From Chloroflexota bacterium (GTDB lineage: Bacteria > Chloroflexota > Anaerolineae > Caldilineales > Caldilineaceae), in the NCBI GenBank assembly GCA_016861025.1, contig BOKO01000014.1:62001-126000 (forward strand): a DNA stretch of 64,000 bases, given 5' to 3'. Below are positions 43,045 through 54,382 of this stretch, piece by piece. The notes under the pieces are model-generated. The model was not told where the DNA came from. It saw only the letters and a program-made list of their open reading frames with translations, and made no database searches. A program made the position numbers and the translations under genes. Position 1 is the first letter of the stretch. Every line of letters begins with the position of its first letter.

Positions 43045-43971
43045 CTCTCTTTCCTTCCAGGCCATTTTCAGTGCCAGCAGCGCCGCGCCCACTGCTGCAT
43101 CAAGATACGGCGTAACGATCTCGGCGTGCGGTGCGACCTCTTCCAATCGCATGGTCAGCAAACGGCGCAGCAGCTCGCCGCGCGTCAGGTTGCCGCCAGC
43201 GAGGACGAGCGGGAACGCAGCCTGCTCCAGCCCCAGCCCACGGATCACCGCCTCGGCGCGCTGCGCCAGGTTGTCCGCCGCCCACGCCAGGATGCGAAAC
43301 GCCACCTCATCGCTCTCCGCTGCGCACGCTTCCGCCAGGTGCGCCAGGCCGGCGACGTGCGCCCACCCGCTCTGCCCGTATGTCCAGGCGATCAGCTCCT
43401 GCACCTCGTGGAGGCCGAGATGCGCCAGCACGCGGTCGCGCAACGCAGTTGGAGGGCCGCAACCGTCAGTCGCCGCTGTGATCGACTGCAAGATCGCCGC
43501 GCCAATGCTAAAACCGCCGCCCGGATCGCCCAGGATGGCGCCCCAGCCGCCCGCACGTCTTCGGCGCCCCTGCGCATCGACGCCGAAGACAATCATCCCT
43601 GTGCCGCTGATGATCACGACGCCATAAAGGTCGCCGCCGGTGCCGCTTGCCAACGCCGCCACTGCATCGTTGTCGACGTAGGCGTAGGCGCGCGGCAGCA
43701 TCTCCGCCATCCACCCGCGGACAAGCTGCACATCGGTGGGTCTTCCCACGCCCGACATGCCTACCCCGATGGCGACGACTTCCTCCGGTTCGGCGCTTGC
43801 CTGTGACAACACCGTCACCACCGCCTCCGCCAGCCGCTCGCGCACCGTGCCATGCGCGATGGCGTTGATGTTGGTCGAGCCAACGGTCGTCGTCGCCAGG
43901 ATTTCGCCTTCTTCGTTGACGGCCACGCAGCGCGTCTTGGTGCCGCCGCCGTCGATGCCGAGAGTAATCAT
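43042..43971 (-). CDS. BadF/BadG/BcrA ATPase-family sugar kinase (N-acetylglucosamine/MurNAc kinase-like)
   Basis: 309 aa. ASKHA-fold motifs: phosphate-1 LGIDGGGTKTRCVAV, GVGMSGVGRPTD, DNDAVAALASGTGGDLYGVVIISGTGMIVFGV, GGWGAILGDPGGGFSIG and adenosine-site VLAGGNLTRGELL. Relatives phosphorylate GlcNAc or MurNAc at C6, and the upstream anmK supports an amino-sugar substrate. No ribosome site is evident. It lies between two heptamer hairpins (A and B). Confidence 0.88.
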   Translation of the reverse strand: MITLGIDGGGTKTRCVAVNEEGEILATTTVGSTNINAIAHGTVRERLAEAVVTVLSQASAEPEEVVAIGVGMSGVGRPTDVQLVRGWMAEMLPRAYAYVDNDAVAALASGTGGDLYGVVIISGTGMIVFGVDAQGRRRRAGGWGAILGDPGGGFSIGAAILQSITAATDGCGPPTALRDRVLAHLGLHEVQELIAWTYGQSGWAHVAGLAHLAEACAAESDEVAFRILAWAADNLAQRAEAVIRGLGLEQAAFPLVLAGGNLTRGELLRRLLTMRLEEVAPHAEIVTPYLDAAVGAALLALKMAWKERE

Positions 43972-43980
43972 AGTGTGAAT

Positions 43981-44088
43981 GAGATTGGGAGATTGGAGAT
44001 TAAGATCTGCTCGTTGTTCAGAAGTTCAACAATGCAGTCGCTCAATCTCGCATTCAACCCAATCTCCAGTCTCCAATCTCCAGCCTCC
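43981..44088. repeat. Heptamer inverted-repeat element B
   Basis: The left arm (43981-44001) is made of GATTGG(G)A units and the right arm (44060-44087) of complementary units. Its right part resembles the left part of element A, so A and B are in opposite orientation around the sugar kinase gene. The right arm overlaps the last codons of anmK. Confidence 0.7.
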
Positions 44089-45280
44089 GGTAATTTCTGC
44101 CAGGTGCGATTACACCCAGAATCACTTCTTCTCTTGCGCCTGTGCATGTCGGAACATTGCCGGGCAATCCGTGTGCACAGAGATAGGCAAGCAGGGCGAA
44201 GATGAGCGCTTCTTTGGCGTCGGCGTCGATGCCCAACGCGTCGTGAGTGCAGACTTCGACTTCCCGACCCAGCCGTTTTGTCAACCGTGTTCGCAGCCCA
44301 TCCAACAACACAGGGTTGTGCGCGCCGCCGCCGGCGATCACAGCCTGCGCCAACGGCCCTGGCGCAAAGCGAGCATAGGCGTCGGCGATGGTGGCGACGG
44401 TCAGCGCCGTGACAGTGGCGACGAAGTCTGCATCGCTGGCGCCAGCAGCGTTGGCTTCGGCGCGCATCGTTTCCACCATCTGCGCTGTAAACAGCTCACG
44501 ACCGGTCGTCTTGGGCGGCGGCTGCCGATAATAGGGATGCGCCAGCCAGCGCTCAAGCAGCGGTGCGTTCACCTTTCCTTGTCGAGCCAGCGCGCCGTCG
44601 TGATCGTAGGTGAGTGCGCCGTCGCTGACCATGCGCACCGCCCAATCGATCAACACATTGCCAGGCCCGGTGTCAAAGGCCAGCGGGGCTGCATTCTGAT
44701 CGATCGGCGGCAGAAAGGTCACGTTGCCGATGCCGCCAATGTTCTGCACTGCGCGCCAACCGCCAGTCACGCCGTTGAGCGCAGGCGGCGGACGCAGCAG
44801 CAGCCAGTCGAAGATGCTCACCAGTGGCGCACCCTGTCCGCCCGCCGCCACATCGGCGACGCGAAAATTGCCGATCGTGGTTACGCCTGTGCGCGCTGCG
44901 ATCACGGCCGGCTCGCCGATCTGCAGCGTGCTCGTCACTTGCCCCTCGGCGGTCACGTCGTGCCAGATCGTCTGACCGTGGCTGCCGATCAGATCGAGAG
45001 TTGCCAGATCAATGCCAGCATCGGCGGCGGCTTGCTGCACGGCGTCGGCAAAGACCTCAGCCAGGCGAAAGTTGGCGCGGCAGAGATCGGCGGGCGTCGC
45101 GCGTCCGGCAAAGAGGTCAAAGATTAGCGCCCGATCCCCTGCGGGCCAGGGCACAGCGGCGAAGGCGCGCTGGGCGATCTTGACGCCATCGCCGTGGGGT
45201 ATTGGCGCTCCGGTGATGTCGGCAATTGTCACGTCGATGCCGTCGGCGGAGGTGCCGCTCATCAAGCCTGCAACCAACAT
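44054..45280 (-). CDS. anmK: Anhydro-N-acetylmuramic acid kinase
   Basis: 408 aa. Family motifs: GLMSGTSADGIDV at the N terminus, DLIGSHGQTIWH, IGNFRVADVAAGGQGAPLVS, QNIGGIGNVTFLP, FDTGPGNVLIDWAV and IAGGGAHNPVLLDGL. It opens and phosphorylates 1,6-anhydroMurNAc to MurNAc-6-phosphate in peptidoglycan recycling. The last residues, RRLEIGDWRLG, are encoded by repeat element B, so the native C terminus was probably replaced by repeat insertion. GAGGT lies 6 nt before the ATG. No MurQ etherase is in the window. Confidence 0.94.
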   Translation of the reverse strand: MLVAGLMSGTSADGIDVTIADITGAPIPHGDGVKIAQRAFAAVPWPAGDRALIFDLFAGRATPADLCRANFRLAEVFADAVQQAAADAGIDLATLDLIGSHGQTIWHDVTAEGQVTSTLQIGEPAVIAARTGVTTIGNFRVADVAAGGQGAPLVSIFDWLLLRPPPALNGVTGGWRAVQNIGGIGNVTFLPPIDQNAAPLAFDTGPGNVLIDWAVRMVSDGALTYDHDGALARQGKVNAPLLERWLAHPYYRQPPPKTTGRELFTAQMVETMRAEANAAGASDADFVATVTALTVATIADAYARFAPGPLAQAVIAGGGAHNPVLLDGLRTRLTKRLGREVEVCTHDALGIDADAKEALIFALLAYLCAHGLPGNVPTCTGAREEVILGVIAPGRNYRRLEIGDWRLG

Positions 45281-45392
45281 GGTTGACCTCACACGCTAGA
45301 TTGTCAGACCACTGCCAACTCGTTGATTTCCGTGATTGGTCATGCGAATCGAAATCCCGAAAAACCGGCTGATTTCTGGCATGGAGTCCCTT

Positions 45393-46724
45393 TTACGCCA
45401 TCGCCCTCGCCAAGTCCTCTGCCTGCGCCCGATACTCCGCCATCGCGATGACCTGCCCGCTCAGCCGCGCATCCTCGGCGGCGAAGGCGAGGAGGTGGCT
45501 CTCCAGCGAGACGCGCGCAGTGGTCAGCGGCGCGATCTCGCCGCGCAGCACGCGCACGAAGTCGCGCATGATGCCTTCGTCACCGCCGCCATGTCCCGTT
45601 GCGCTGCGCTCGATGGCGATGCGCTCCGACTTGCCGCCATGGATATGCACCTCGATCTCGTCCGGCTCGACGCGCGCGCGCAGCGTGCCTTTCGCGCCAT
45701 CGTAGCGCATCGAGCGATGCTCCTCATGGGAGTGGCCGTGCATGACCAGCGTCACCGATGCGCCGCTCTCCAGCTCCATCAACACGGTCTGATGATCGAC
45801 CACGTCGTTGTCGCAGCGATAGACGCAGCGTCCATAAGGGCCGGTCTCGATGGCATGCTGGCGGCCGGCGCGACTCACGTCGTGCGTCATTGCAGTGAAA
45901 GGCCAGACATTTGGCGCTTCGGGGTCAAGACCCGCCGCCTGCAAACGCTCGCGCGCGTTGGGCATGGTGCGTTCGTAGTCAACATAGATGGCAAGCGCCG
46001 AGAAAGGGCACGTCGCTTCGATCGGACAGCCGTCGGTGCAGCGGTGTGGGATCTCCGGCCCGACGTTTTCGCTGCGAAAGTGCATCAACGAGCCGACCGA
46101 TGAGAGCCGCGTGACCGGGCGCTTGAGATTCCAGACCAGGATGTCGAGATCGTGGCAGCACTTCGCCAGGATCATCGGGCTGGAAAGCGCCTTGTTGCGC
46201 CAGTGGCCGCGCACAAAACTATGCGCCATGTGCCAGTAGGCGACATTCTCGCGGTGCTCGACGGTGATAATCTCACCAATCACGCCCGATTCAAGCACCT
46301 CGTGCAGCTTGCGCCAGAAGGGCGCATAGCGCAGCACGTGGCAGATTTGCAGCACGCGACCGGTGCGTTCCGACGCCTGCACAAGCTGGACGCAGCCTTC
46401 CAATGTGTGCGCCATCGGCTTTTCGAGCAGCACATCGTAGCCTGCCTCCATCGCTGCAATCGCCGGCCCGACGTGCATTTGATCCTGCGTGGCGACGATG
46501 GCGCCGTCCGCCAACTGCCCGGCGGCGACCAGGTCCTCCCACGTTGTGAAACAGCGGCTGTCGTCGATGTCATGCTCCTCCGCCAGCCGCTCACGGCGGA
46601 TCGGGTCTGGCTCGGCCACGCCAACAATGCGCACTTCGTCAGGATGGCGCAACGCGTAGGATGCATAAGCCCTCCCGCCGCGCCCGCCGGCGCCGATTAC
46701 AACTAGTTCAATTGGTTGTGACAT
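45393..46724 (-). CDS. Gfo/Idh/MocA-family oxidoreductase
   Basis: 443 aa, longer than the usual about 350. Rossmann VVIGAGGRGGRAYASYAL and canonical LLEKPMAHT. An insertion in the C-terminal half contains the cysteine cluster HRCTDGCPIEATCPF (about residues 232-246), and a histidine-rich stretch MHGHSHEEHRS follows. The Cys cluster could bind a metal. Probable sugar dehydrogenase or NAD-dependent glycosidase-like enzyme. Confidence 0.88.
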   Translation of the reverse strand: MSQPIELVVIGAGGRGGRAYASYALRHPDEVRIVGVAEPDPIRRERLAEEHDIDDSRCFTTWEDLVAAGQLADGAIVATQDQMHVGPAIAAMEAGYDVLLEKPMAHTLEGCVQLVQASERTGRVLQICHVLRYAPFWRKLHEVLESGVIGEIITVEHRENVAYWHMAHSFVRGHWRNKALSSPMILAKCCHDLDILVWNLKRPVTRLSSVGSLMHFRSENVGPEIPHRCTDGCPIEATCPFSALAIYVDYERTMPNARERLQAAGLDPEAPNVWPFTAMTHDVSRAGRQHAIETGPYGRCVYRCDNDVVDHQTVLMELESGASVTLVMHGHSHEEHRSMRYDGAKGTLRARVEPDEIEVHIHGGKSERIAIERSATGHGGGDEGIMRDFVRVLRGEIAPLTTARVSLESHLLAFAAEDARLSGQVIAMAEYRAQAEDLARAMA

Positions 46725-46801
46725 TTTGTCTTATCCTGCATTGTTTGTTGAATCATGAAACTCCAACCAAGGGAGTAAAGCTGGCTCTGCAAAAGATACG
46801 G

Positions 46802-47653
46802 TTACTTGTCCGTTGCCTGTCGCCACGCGTTTTCAAGCACGGCGATGCTCTTTGGCACGGCTGTTGCAGCAGGTTCAAGCCCTTCCATTTCAAGCGAGAC
46901 ATAACCTGTAAAGCCGGCGTCAAGCAAGATGCGGAAGATGCGCGTATAGTCGAGATCAAGCGTGAAGACCGTCCCGCCGCCTGGATAGGTTTTGGCGTGA
47001 GCAAGCCAGACATGAGGCGCAATTTTTTGCATCGCAGCGTAGATGTCTGGCTCGAAATAGAAGTTGCCCATATCCAGGATCGCACGCAGCCACGGCGAAT
47101 TGATCGTCTCGATAATGCGCAGCATCCCATCGGCGGTCGTGGTCAATCCCCAGTGATTTTCGAGCAGCAGCATCACGCCGCGGCGTTCAGCGTGGGGCAG
47201 ACATTGTTCCAGCGCGTCGATGCACCAGTTGAACCCGTCGTCGAGCGTGTATCCTTCCCACGGTTCGACCCAGCCGCGCGCAGCGATCAGCTCTGAAAAG
47301 GGGCCGCCCTTGCGAAAGCCGCCCGAATTGATGCGGATCGACGGGATGCCCATTTCATGCGCCAGGTCGATGCAGCGCAGCGTGTGGACGATCTCGCGCT
47401 GGCGCTTTTCGACTTCGGGCCAGACAAAGTCCTGATGGATGCCAAAATTGTAGATGTCCAGCCCCAACTGGAATGCGCGCCGCTTGAGCGACTGCAAATA
47501 GCTGTTCTCCTCAGAAGCCATCTGCTGGTGCAGAATTTCGACGCCAGCCAGCCCTAGCTGCGCCGCCGCCTCCATGACATCTTCCAACGGCGTGACTTCG
47601 GGCGTGAAGTGCCAGTAAGAGTAACTCGACACACCTAAACGCAATGTTGTCAT
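46802..47653 (-). CDS. Xylose-isomerase-like TIM-barrel protein
   Basis: 283 aa. Motifs of the AP-endonuclease-2 barrel: GVSSYSYWHF, GVEILHQQM, MLLLENHWG (Glu), AILDMGNFYF (Asp), HVWLAHAKTY (His) and YVSLEMEG (Glu). Probably a sugar or keto-acid isomerase/epimerase that acts with the neighbouring Gfo/Idh enzymes. AGGAG lies 7 nt before the ATG; the upstream Gfo/Idh gene ends 10 nt away. Confidence 0.88.
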   Translation of the reverse strand: MTTLRLGVSSYSYWHFTPEVTPLEDVMEAAAQLGLAGVEILHQQMASEENSYLQSLKRRAFQLGLDIYNFGIHQDFVWPEVEKRQREIVHTLRCIDLAHEMGIPSIRINSGGFRKGGPFSELIAARGWVEPWEGYTLDDGFNWCIDALEQCLPHAERRGVMLLLENHWGLTTTADGMLRIIETINSPWLRAILDMGNFYFEPDIYAAMQKIAPHVWLAHAKTYPGGGTVFTLDLDYTRIFRILLDAGFTGYVSLEMEGLEPAATAVPKSIAVLENAWRQATDK

Positions 47654-47662
47654 GATCTGCTC

Positions 47663-48658
47663 CTAGAGTCTCACCGGCTCCCCGCGACGCGCCGATTCAT
47701 AGGCGGCGAGCGCAACCTGCATGGCGCGCAACCCGTCCTCGCCCGTGATCGACGGCTCGCCACCGGTGCGAATCATCTCAACAAAATCGGTCATCAGGCC
47801 GCGATCAATGTTGCTGCCATAACCGATCCATCGCGTCTTGCCGGCTGCATTCGAGGCCACGGTGATGTATTGATGCAGCGTGTCGGCGTAGATCACGCCG
47901 CGCTCGCCCAGGATCTCCAGCTTGACATCGCCCCAGATGGTGTAGCTCGGCGGGCGCGACCAGCTTGTGTCGAGCGTGCCATAGACGCCGTTGCTCAACG
48001 TAAAGGAGAGCAACCCTGCATCGTCGATGCCCAGACCCGGATGCAGCAGGCTGTCGCCGATCTCGGCGTAGACTTCGGTTACTTCGGCGTTAAAGAACCA
48101 GCGCAGCACATCGATAACATGCACAGTGTGGTCGAGCACGGCGCCGCCGCCCGCCAGTTCCGGGACAGTGAACCAGCCGCCCGGCATCGATCCATGGTTG
48201 GTGCAGTTGACAGTGAAGACTTCGCCGAGCAAACCGGCGTCAAGCTGGCGTTTGAGTTCGATCACGGTGGGCGCAAAGCGCACCGGAAAGGCGATCTGGA
48301 GCTTTGTGTTCGTTGCCGCACAGCGGTCGATCATCGCCTGTGCGTCGGCGACGGTCGTGGCAATCGGCTTTTCGCACAGGATCGCCTTGACGCGCCCGGC
48401 AGCCTGCTCGACCAACGGGCGGTGATGGGCGTTCTCGCTGCACACGACTACGGCGTCCAGTTCGGCGTTAAGCAGAGCGTCGGCGCTGGCGAAGCGAGGG
48501 ACGCCATATTGTGACGACCATTCGGCAGCTATGGCGTCGTTGTGATCCCACATGCCGACGACCTCAACGCCGCGCATGGTCAGGAGGCTCTGAACATAGC
48601 TTGCCGAGTGCAGGTGGGCGATGCCCAGGAAGCCGATGCGAACAAGTTGATGAGTCAT
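47663..48658 (-). CDS. Gfo/Idh/MocA-family oxidoreductase
   Basis: 331 aa. N-terminal IGFLGIAHLHSASYV (GxxHxHS instead of the classic GxGxxG), EKP motif LCEKPIATT, and LAGGGAVLDHTVHVIDVLRWFF with the family's catalytic-site histidine. Start at 48658, 8 nt after GGAGG, which lies inside the end of the upstream gene. Coupled to its paralogue upstream. Confidence 0.9.
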   Translation of the reverse strand: MTHQLVRIGFLGIAHLHSASYVQSLLTMRGVEVVGMWDHNDAIAAEWSSQYGVPRFASADALLNAELDAVVVCSENAHHRPLVEQAAGRVKAILCEKPIATTVADAQAMIDRCAATNTKLQIAFPVRFAPTVIELKRQLDAGLLGEVFTVNCTNHGSMPGGWFTVPELAGGGAVLDHTVHVIDVLRWFFNAEVTEVYAEIGDSLLHPGLGIDDAGLLSFTLSNGVYGTLDTSWSRPPSYTIWGDVKLEILGERGVIYADTLHQYITVASNAAGKTRWIGYGSNIDRGLMTDFVEMIRTGGEPSITGEDGLRAMQVALAAYESARRGEPVRL

Positions 48659-48662
48659 GGCG

Positions 48663-49673
48663 TCATCCTCCAAAATCTTTCATGGCGATCACTTTGCCGG
48701 TGCGCATCGATTCGATGGCCGCCAGCGCCACGCGCACCGCCTCCAATCCATCGCGCGCCGTCACGATCGGTTCGGCGCGCCCTTCCAGCACGTCGATGAA
48801 GTGCGCCAGTTCGGCATAGTAAGGCTCGTCCTCGTCGGCGGTTGGGCTGCCGCCAATGCGCCGAAAGCCGTGCGCATCATCGTACAGTTCGTATAGAAGC
48901 GGCGGGCGATCTAGCGAGTCCCACTCGATCAGGCCGCCATTGCCCGCCACTTCGACGCGCGTGCGAAAGGTGGTGCGCGGGTGTGACCAGCTCACCTCGA
49001 TATGGCCGATAGCGCCGGACGCAAAACGCAAGAGAATCAACGCGTGATCCTGAAATTCCTTGCCCGAGAAGGTCAACCCGCGTGCAAAGACGCGCTCGAC
49101 CTCGCCGCAGCACCAGCGCGCAAAGTCGATGTCGTGCACAGCCACGTCGAGCACCACACCGCCGCTGAGATTAAAGTCGGCGTAGTGCGGCGCCGAGAAG
49201 TCGCGACCCGGGCGCGGAAAGCTGCCGCTGCGCGCGCTGCGATAGACGCCAGGCGCACCGATTGCGCCAGCGTCGATCTGCGCCTTGACCTGTTTGTACA
49301 TTGGGAAGAAACGCACCACCTGTGCCGGGAAGAGCGGTGCGCCAGCGCGCTCGCACGCCTCCACCATCTCCACTGCATCGGCAAGGTGGCGCGCCAGCGG
49401 CTTCTCGCAGATGATGGCTTTACCCGCCGCTGCAGCCGCCAGCACATTCTCTTTGTGCGCCGTGCCTGGCGTACAGACATCGACCACGTCGACAGCGGCG
49501 AAGAGGTCGTCAAGCGTGGCGAACACCTGCCCGCCATAACGCTGCGCGGCTCGCTCCGCCGCTTCCGGTCTGACATCATAATATCCGACAAGCTCGACGC
49601 CCGGCATCCGTCGCCAGCCATCGAGATGGATAGCGGCAATCGCTCCTGTCCCGATCAATCCGATTCGTTGCAT
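48663..49673 (-). CDS. Gfo/Idh/MocA-family oxidoreductase
   Basis: 336 aa. Rossmann IGLIGTGAIAAIHLDGW, EKP motif IICEKPLARH, and GGVVLDVAVHDIDFARWC. It is 4 nt from the next paralogue, and the similar layout points to duplication. Gfo/Idh enzymes in such clusters often act in pairs, one oxidising C3 and the other restoring it. Confidence 0.9.
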   Translation of the reverse strand: MQRIGLIGTGAIAAIHLDGWRRMPGVELVGYYDVRPEAAERAAQRYGGQVFATLDDLFAAVDVVDVCTPGTAHKENVLAAAAAGKAIICEKPLARHLADAVEMVEACERAGAPLFPAQVVRFFPMYKQVKAQIDAGAIGAPGVYRSARSGSFPRPGRDFSAPHYADFNLSGGVVLDVAVHDIDFARWCCGEVERVFARGLTFSGKEFQDHALILLRFASGAIGHIEVSWSHPRTTFRTRVEVAGNGGLIEWDSLDRPPLLYELYDDAHGFRRIGGSPTADEDEPYYAELAHFIDVLEGRAEPIVTARDGLEAVRVALAAIESMRTGKVIAMKDFGG

Positions 49674-49675
49674 AG

Positions 49676-49921
49676 TTCCTGGCTTTCCTTACTGGTTCCC
49701 AGGTTGCCGTTGCGATCTTCCTGAAAGCGCCAAAGCTTCCAGAATGGCGAACAACCAACCTGAAGGTCAATGATATGGTTGTAGATGGCAATACTTTCCC
49801 AGTATCGTCGCATACGAACTCCTGCTGTGCAAAAAGACAGGATGCGCTGAAATCAGACCCTAACAGTGTCACTCAGCCTACCGATCTGGCACAGTGGCTG
49901 GAACAAGCACTGGTCGATTAA
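49676..49921 (+). other. Short open frame in the 340-nt gap, possible gene remnant
   Basis: The gap 49674-50013 holds no clear gene. A plus-strand frame is open for 81 codons before the TAA at 49919-49921; the ATG at 49775 would give 48 aa ending DLAQWLEQALVD. There is no ribosome site and I recognise no family. It could be the tail of a lost gene or chance. Confidence 0.2.
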
Positions 49922-49951
49922 GCAATGCAAAAGCAGAGGTAAGAAATGGAG

Positions 49952-50006
49952 CGCGGATTGGGCGGATCAACGCAGATGAAATCAGCGAAAATCCGCCCGA
50001 TCCGCG
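49952..50006. repeat. GCGGAT-type inverted repeat after the MFS gene
   Basis: 49952-49967 pairs with 49991-50006 (16 pairs, one G-T) around a 23-nt loop that itself contains CGCAGAT/ATCAGCG. It sits 8 nt beyond the MFS transporter stop on the minus strand, so it may act as a transcript 3' end. Confidence 0.65.
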
Positions 50007-50013
50007 TTCTATG

Positions 50014-51189
50014 TTATGGCGCAACTGGCTGCTCGGTCACCGGCATGACGCCGCGCCGCCGCAGCAACAGGAAGCAAACCGCACTGCACACAGCCAGCCC
50101 CGCACAGACAAGGAATAGCGTATGGAAGCCCGCCGCCTGCACCAGCATTCCACCGGTCAGGCTGCCCGCCAATTGTCCGGCGCTGCCCGCAGTGTTGAAC
50201 AGCCCGCTATTGCTGCCGCGCTGCGCCTTGCCACCAACTTCGGCGGCAAAGGTCATCGATGCCGCAGTATAACTGCCAAAGCCAAAGCCGCGCACCACCT
50301 GCACGCCCAGCAGCGCAGGCAGACTCGCCACCAGCAGCAGATAGCCAAATTGCACCAGCGCGATGCCAAAACCCCCGGCAGCCAGCACCGCTGCTCGACC
50401 GATCACATCCGACAGCGCGCCGCTCAGCCACATCGCCGGCATCTCGATCAAGGCGGCGAGCGACCACAGGCTGCTGATCATCGTCATGCTGTAGCCGTTG
50501 GCGCTCATATAGTTGGGCCACATCGATGTCGAGGCGACGTGCGCCATCGTCCATAACGCCACGCCAGCCAAGAAGAGCACGGGCAAGCCAGACAAACGCC
50601 GCCCCACCGGTGCAGCGCTGACTGGCGTCGATATGGCTGGCGCATTGACCTCGCGTAGCAGCAGCGCCGCCAGCGTGGCAGCGATGAAGAAAGCGCCGCA
50701 CACCAAAAACACAAAGCTCAAGCCGATCGCGTCTGCCATGCGCCCACCCAGGAAAGCGCCAGCGGCAAACGCCAGCGAGCCAAGCCCGCGAAATAGCCCC
50801 ATGCTGCGCCCCTTGCGCGTCGATGTATCGAGCGTGTCGCCCATCAGTGTCAAGCCGAGCGTCGCCACGCCGGCCATGCCCAACCCATCGAGCAGACGCG
50901 ACGGCCACGCCATGAGCACACTGTCGCTGGCGCCGAGCCACAGATAGGCGGCGCCCACGCTCGCCAACGCCGCAATATAGAGCGGTTTGCGCCGCTGCAG
51001 TCGATCGGCCAGCCAGCCCCAGCCAGCATTGCCCGCCAGCATCACCACGATCGTGGTGGTGAGAATCACAGAAATGAGTGCAAAATCCGCGCCTAGCGAT
51101 TGGAGATAGATCGTCAACAGTGGGGAGCTGATGCCAACGGCGACAAAGGCGAACAGATTAACAATTGTGAGAATCCGATAGTTGTTCAT
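50014..51189 (-). CDS. Major facilitator superfamily transporter
   Basis: 391 aa with about twelve membrane segments. The MFS signature between TM2 and TM3 reads GWGWLADRLQRRKPLYI; its second-half counterpart is WLSGALSDVIGRAAVL. The substrate is unknown; sugar or drug/H+ antiport are both plausible. Start at 51189 without a ribosome site. Two hairpins lie just upstream. Confidence 0.88.
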   Translation of the reverse strand: MNNYRILTIVNLFAFVAVGISSPLLTIYLQSLGADFALISVILTTTIVVMLAGNAGWGWLADRLQRRKPLYIAALASVGAAYLWLGASDSVLMAWPSRLLDGLGMAGVATLGLTLMGDTLDTSTRKGRSMGLFRGLGSLAFAAGAFLGGRMADAIGLSFVFLVCGAFFIAATLAALLLREVNAPAISTPVSAAPVGRRLSGLPVLFLAGVALWTMAHVASTSMWPNYMSANGYSMTMISSLWSLAALIEMPAMWLSGALSDVIGRAAVLAAGGFGIALVQFGYLLLVASLPALLGVQVVRGFGFGSYTAASMTFAAEVGGKAQRGSNSGLFNTAGSAGQLAGSLTGGMLVQAAGFHTLFLVCAGLAVCSAVCFLLLRRRGVMPVTEQPVAP

Positions 51190-51204
51190 AGCTATTGAAA
51201 GTAG

Positions 51205-51234
51205 GGAGCCGGTGCACGCATGTGCACCGGCTCC
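51205..51234. other. Perfect 13-bp hairpin upstream of the MFS gene
   Basis: 51205-51217 is the exact complement of 51222-51234, 4-nt loop. On the minus strand it lies between the solute-binding protein gene and the MFS gene and is followed by CTACTTTC, so it is a weak terminator or an mRNA-stabilising structure. Confidence 0.6.
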
Positions 51235-51251
51235 GTCGAACACAGGCGGAA

Positions 51252-51304
51252 AATCTCCAACCTCCAATCTCTAATCTCAGAGACTGCAGATTGGAGATTG
51301 AAGA

Positions 51305-51306
<2 letters not shown>
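51252..51306. repeat. Heptamer inverted-repeat element C
   Basis: 51252-51270 (AATCTCC-type units) pairs with 51288-51306 (GATTGGA-type units): 19 positions, two of which become G-U in the minus-strand RNA, with a 17-nt loop. The right arm overlaps the stop codon of the solute-binding protein gene. Confidence 0.75.
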
Positions 51307-53104
<1,798 letters not shown>

Positions 53105-53200
53105 GCAAATTCTCCTTGAAGCTAAACAGTGGATGACCAAAAACCGTTTCATGGCGGGTTGAAAAAGCTATATCTGCGTCGATATTCCTCCTTTCCAGCT

Positions 53201-54381
<1,181 letters not shown>

Positions 54382-54382
<1 letters not shown>

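Noticed and set aside
42921..44088. Elements A and B as ends of a transposon carrying the sugar kinase gene
   Set aside because: They are in opposite orientation around the gene, but they lack a transposase, target-site duplications and conserved ends, and element C occurs alone elsewhere.
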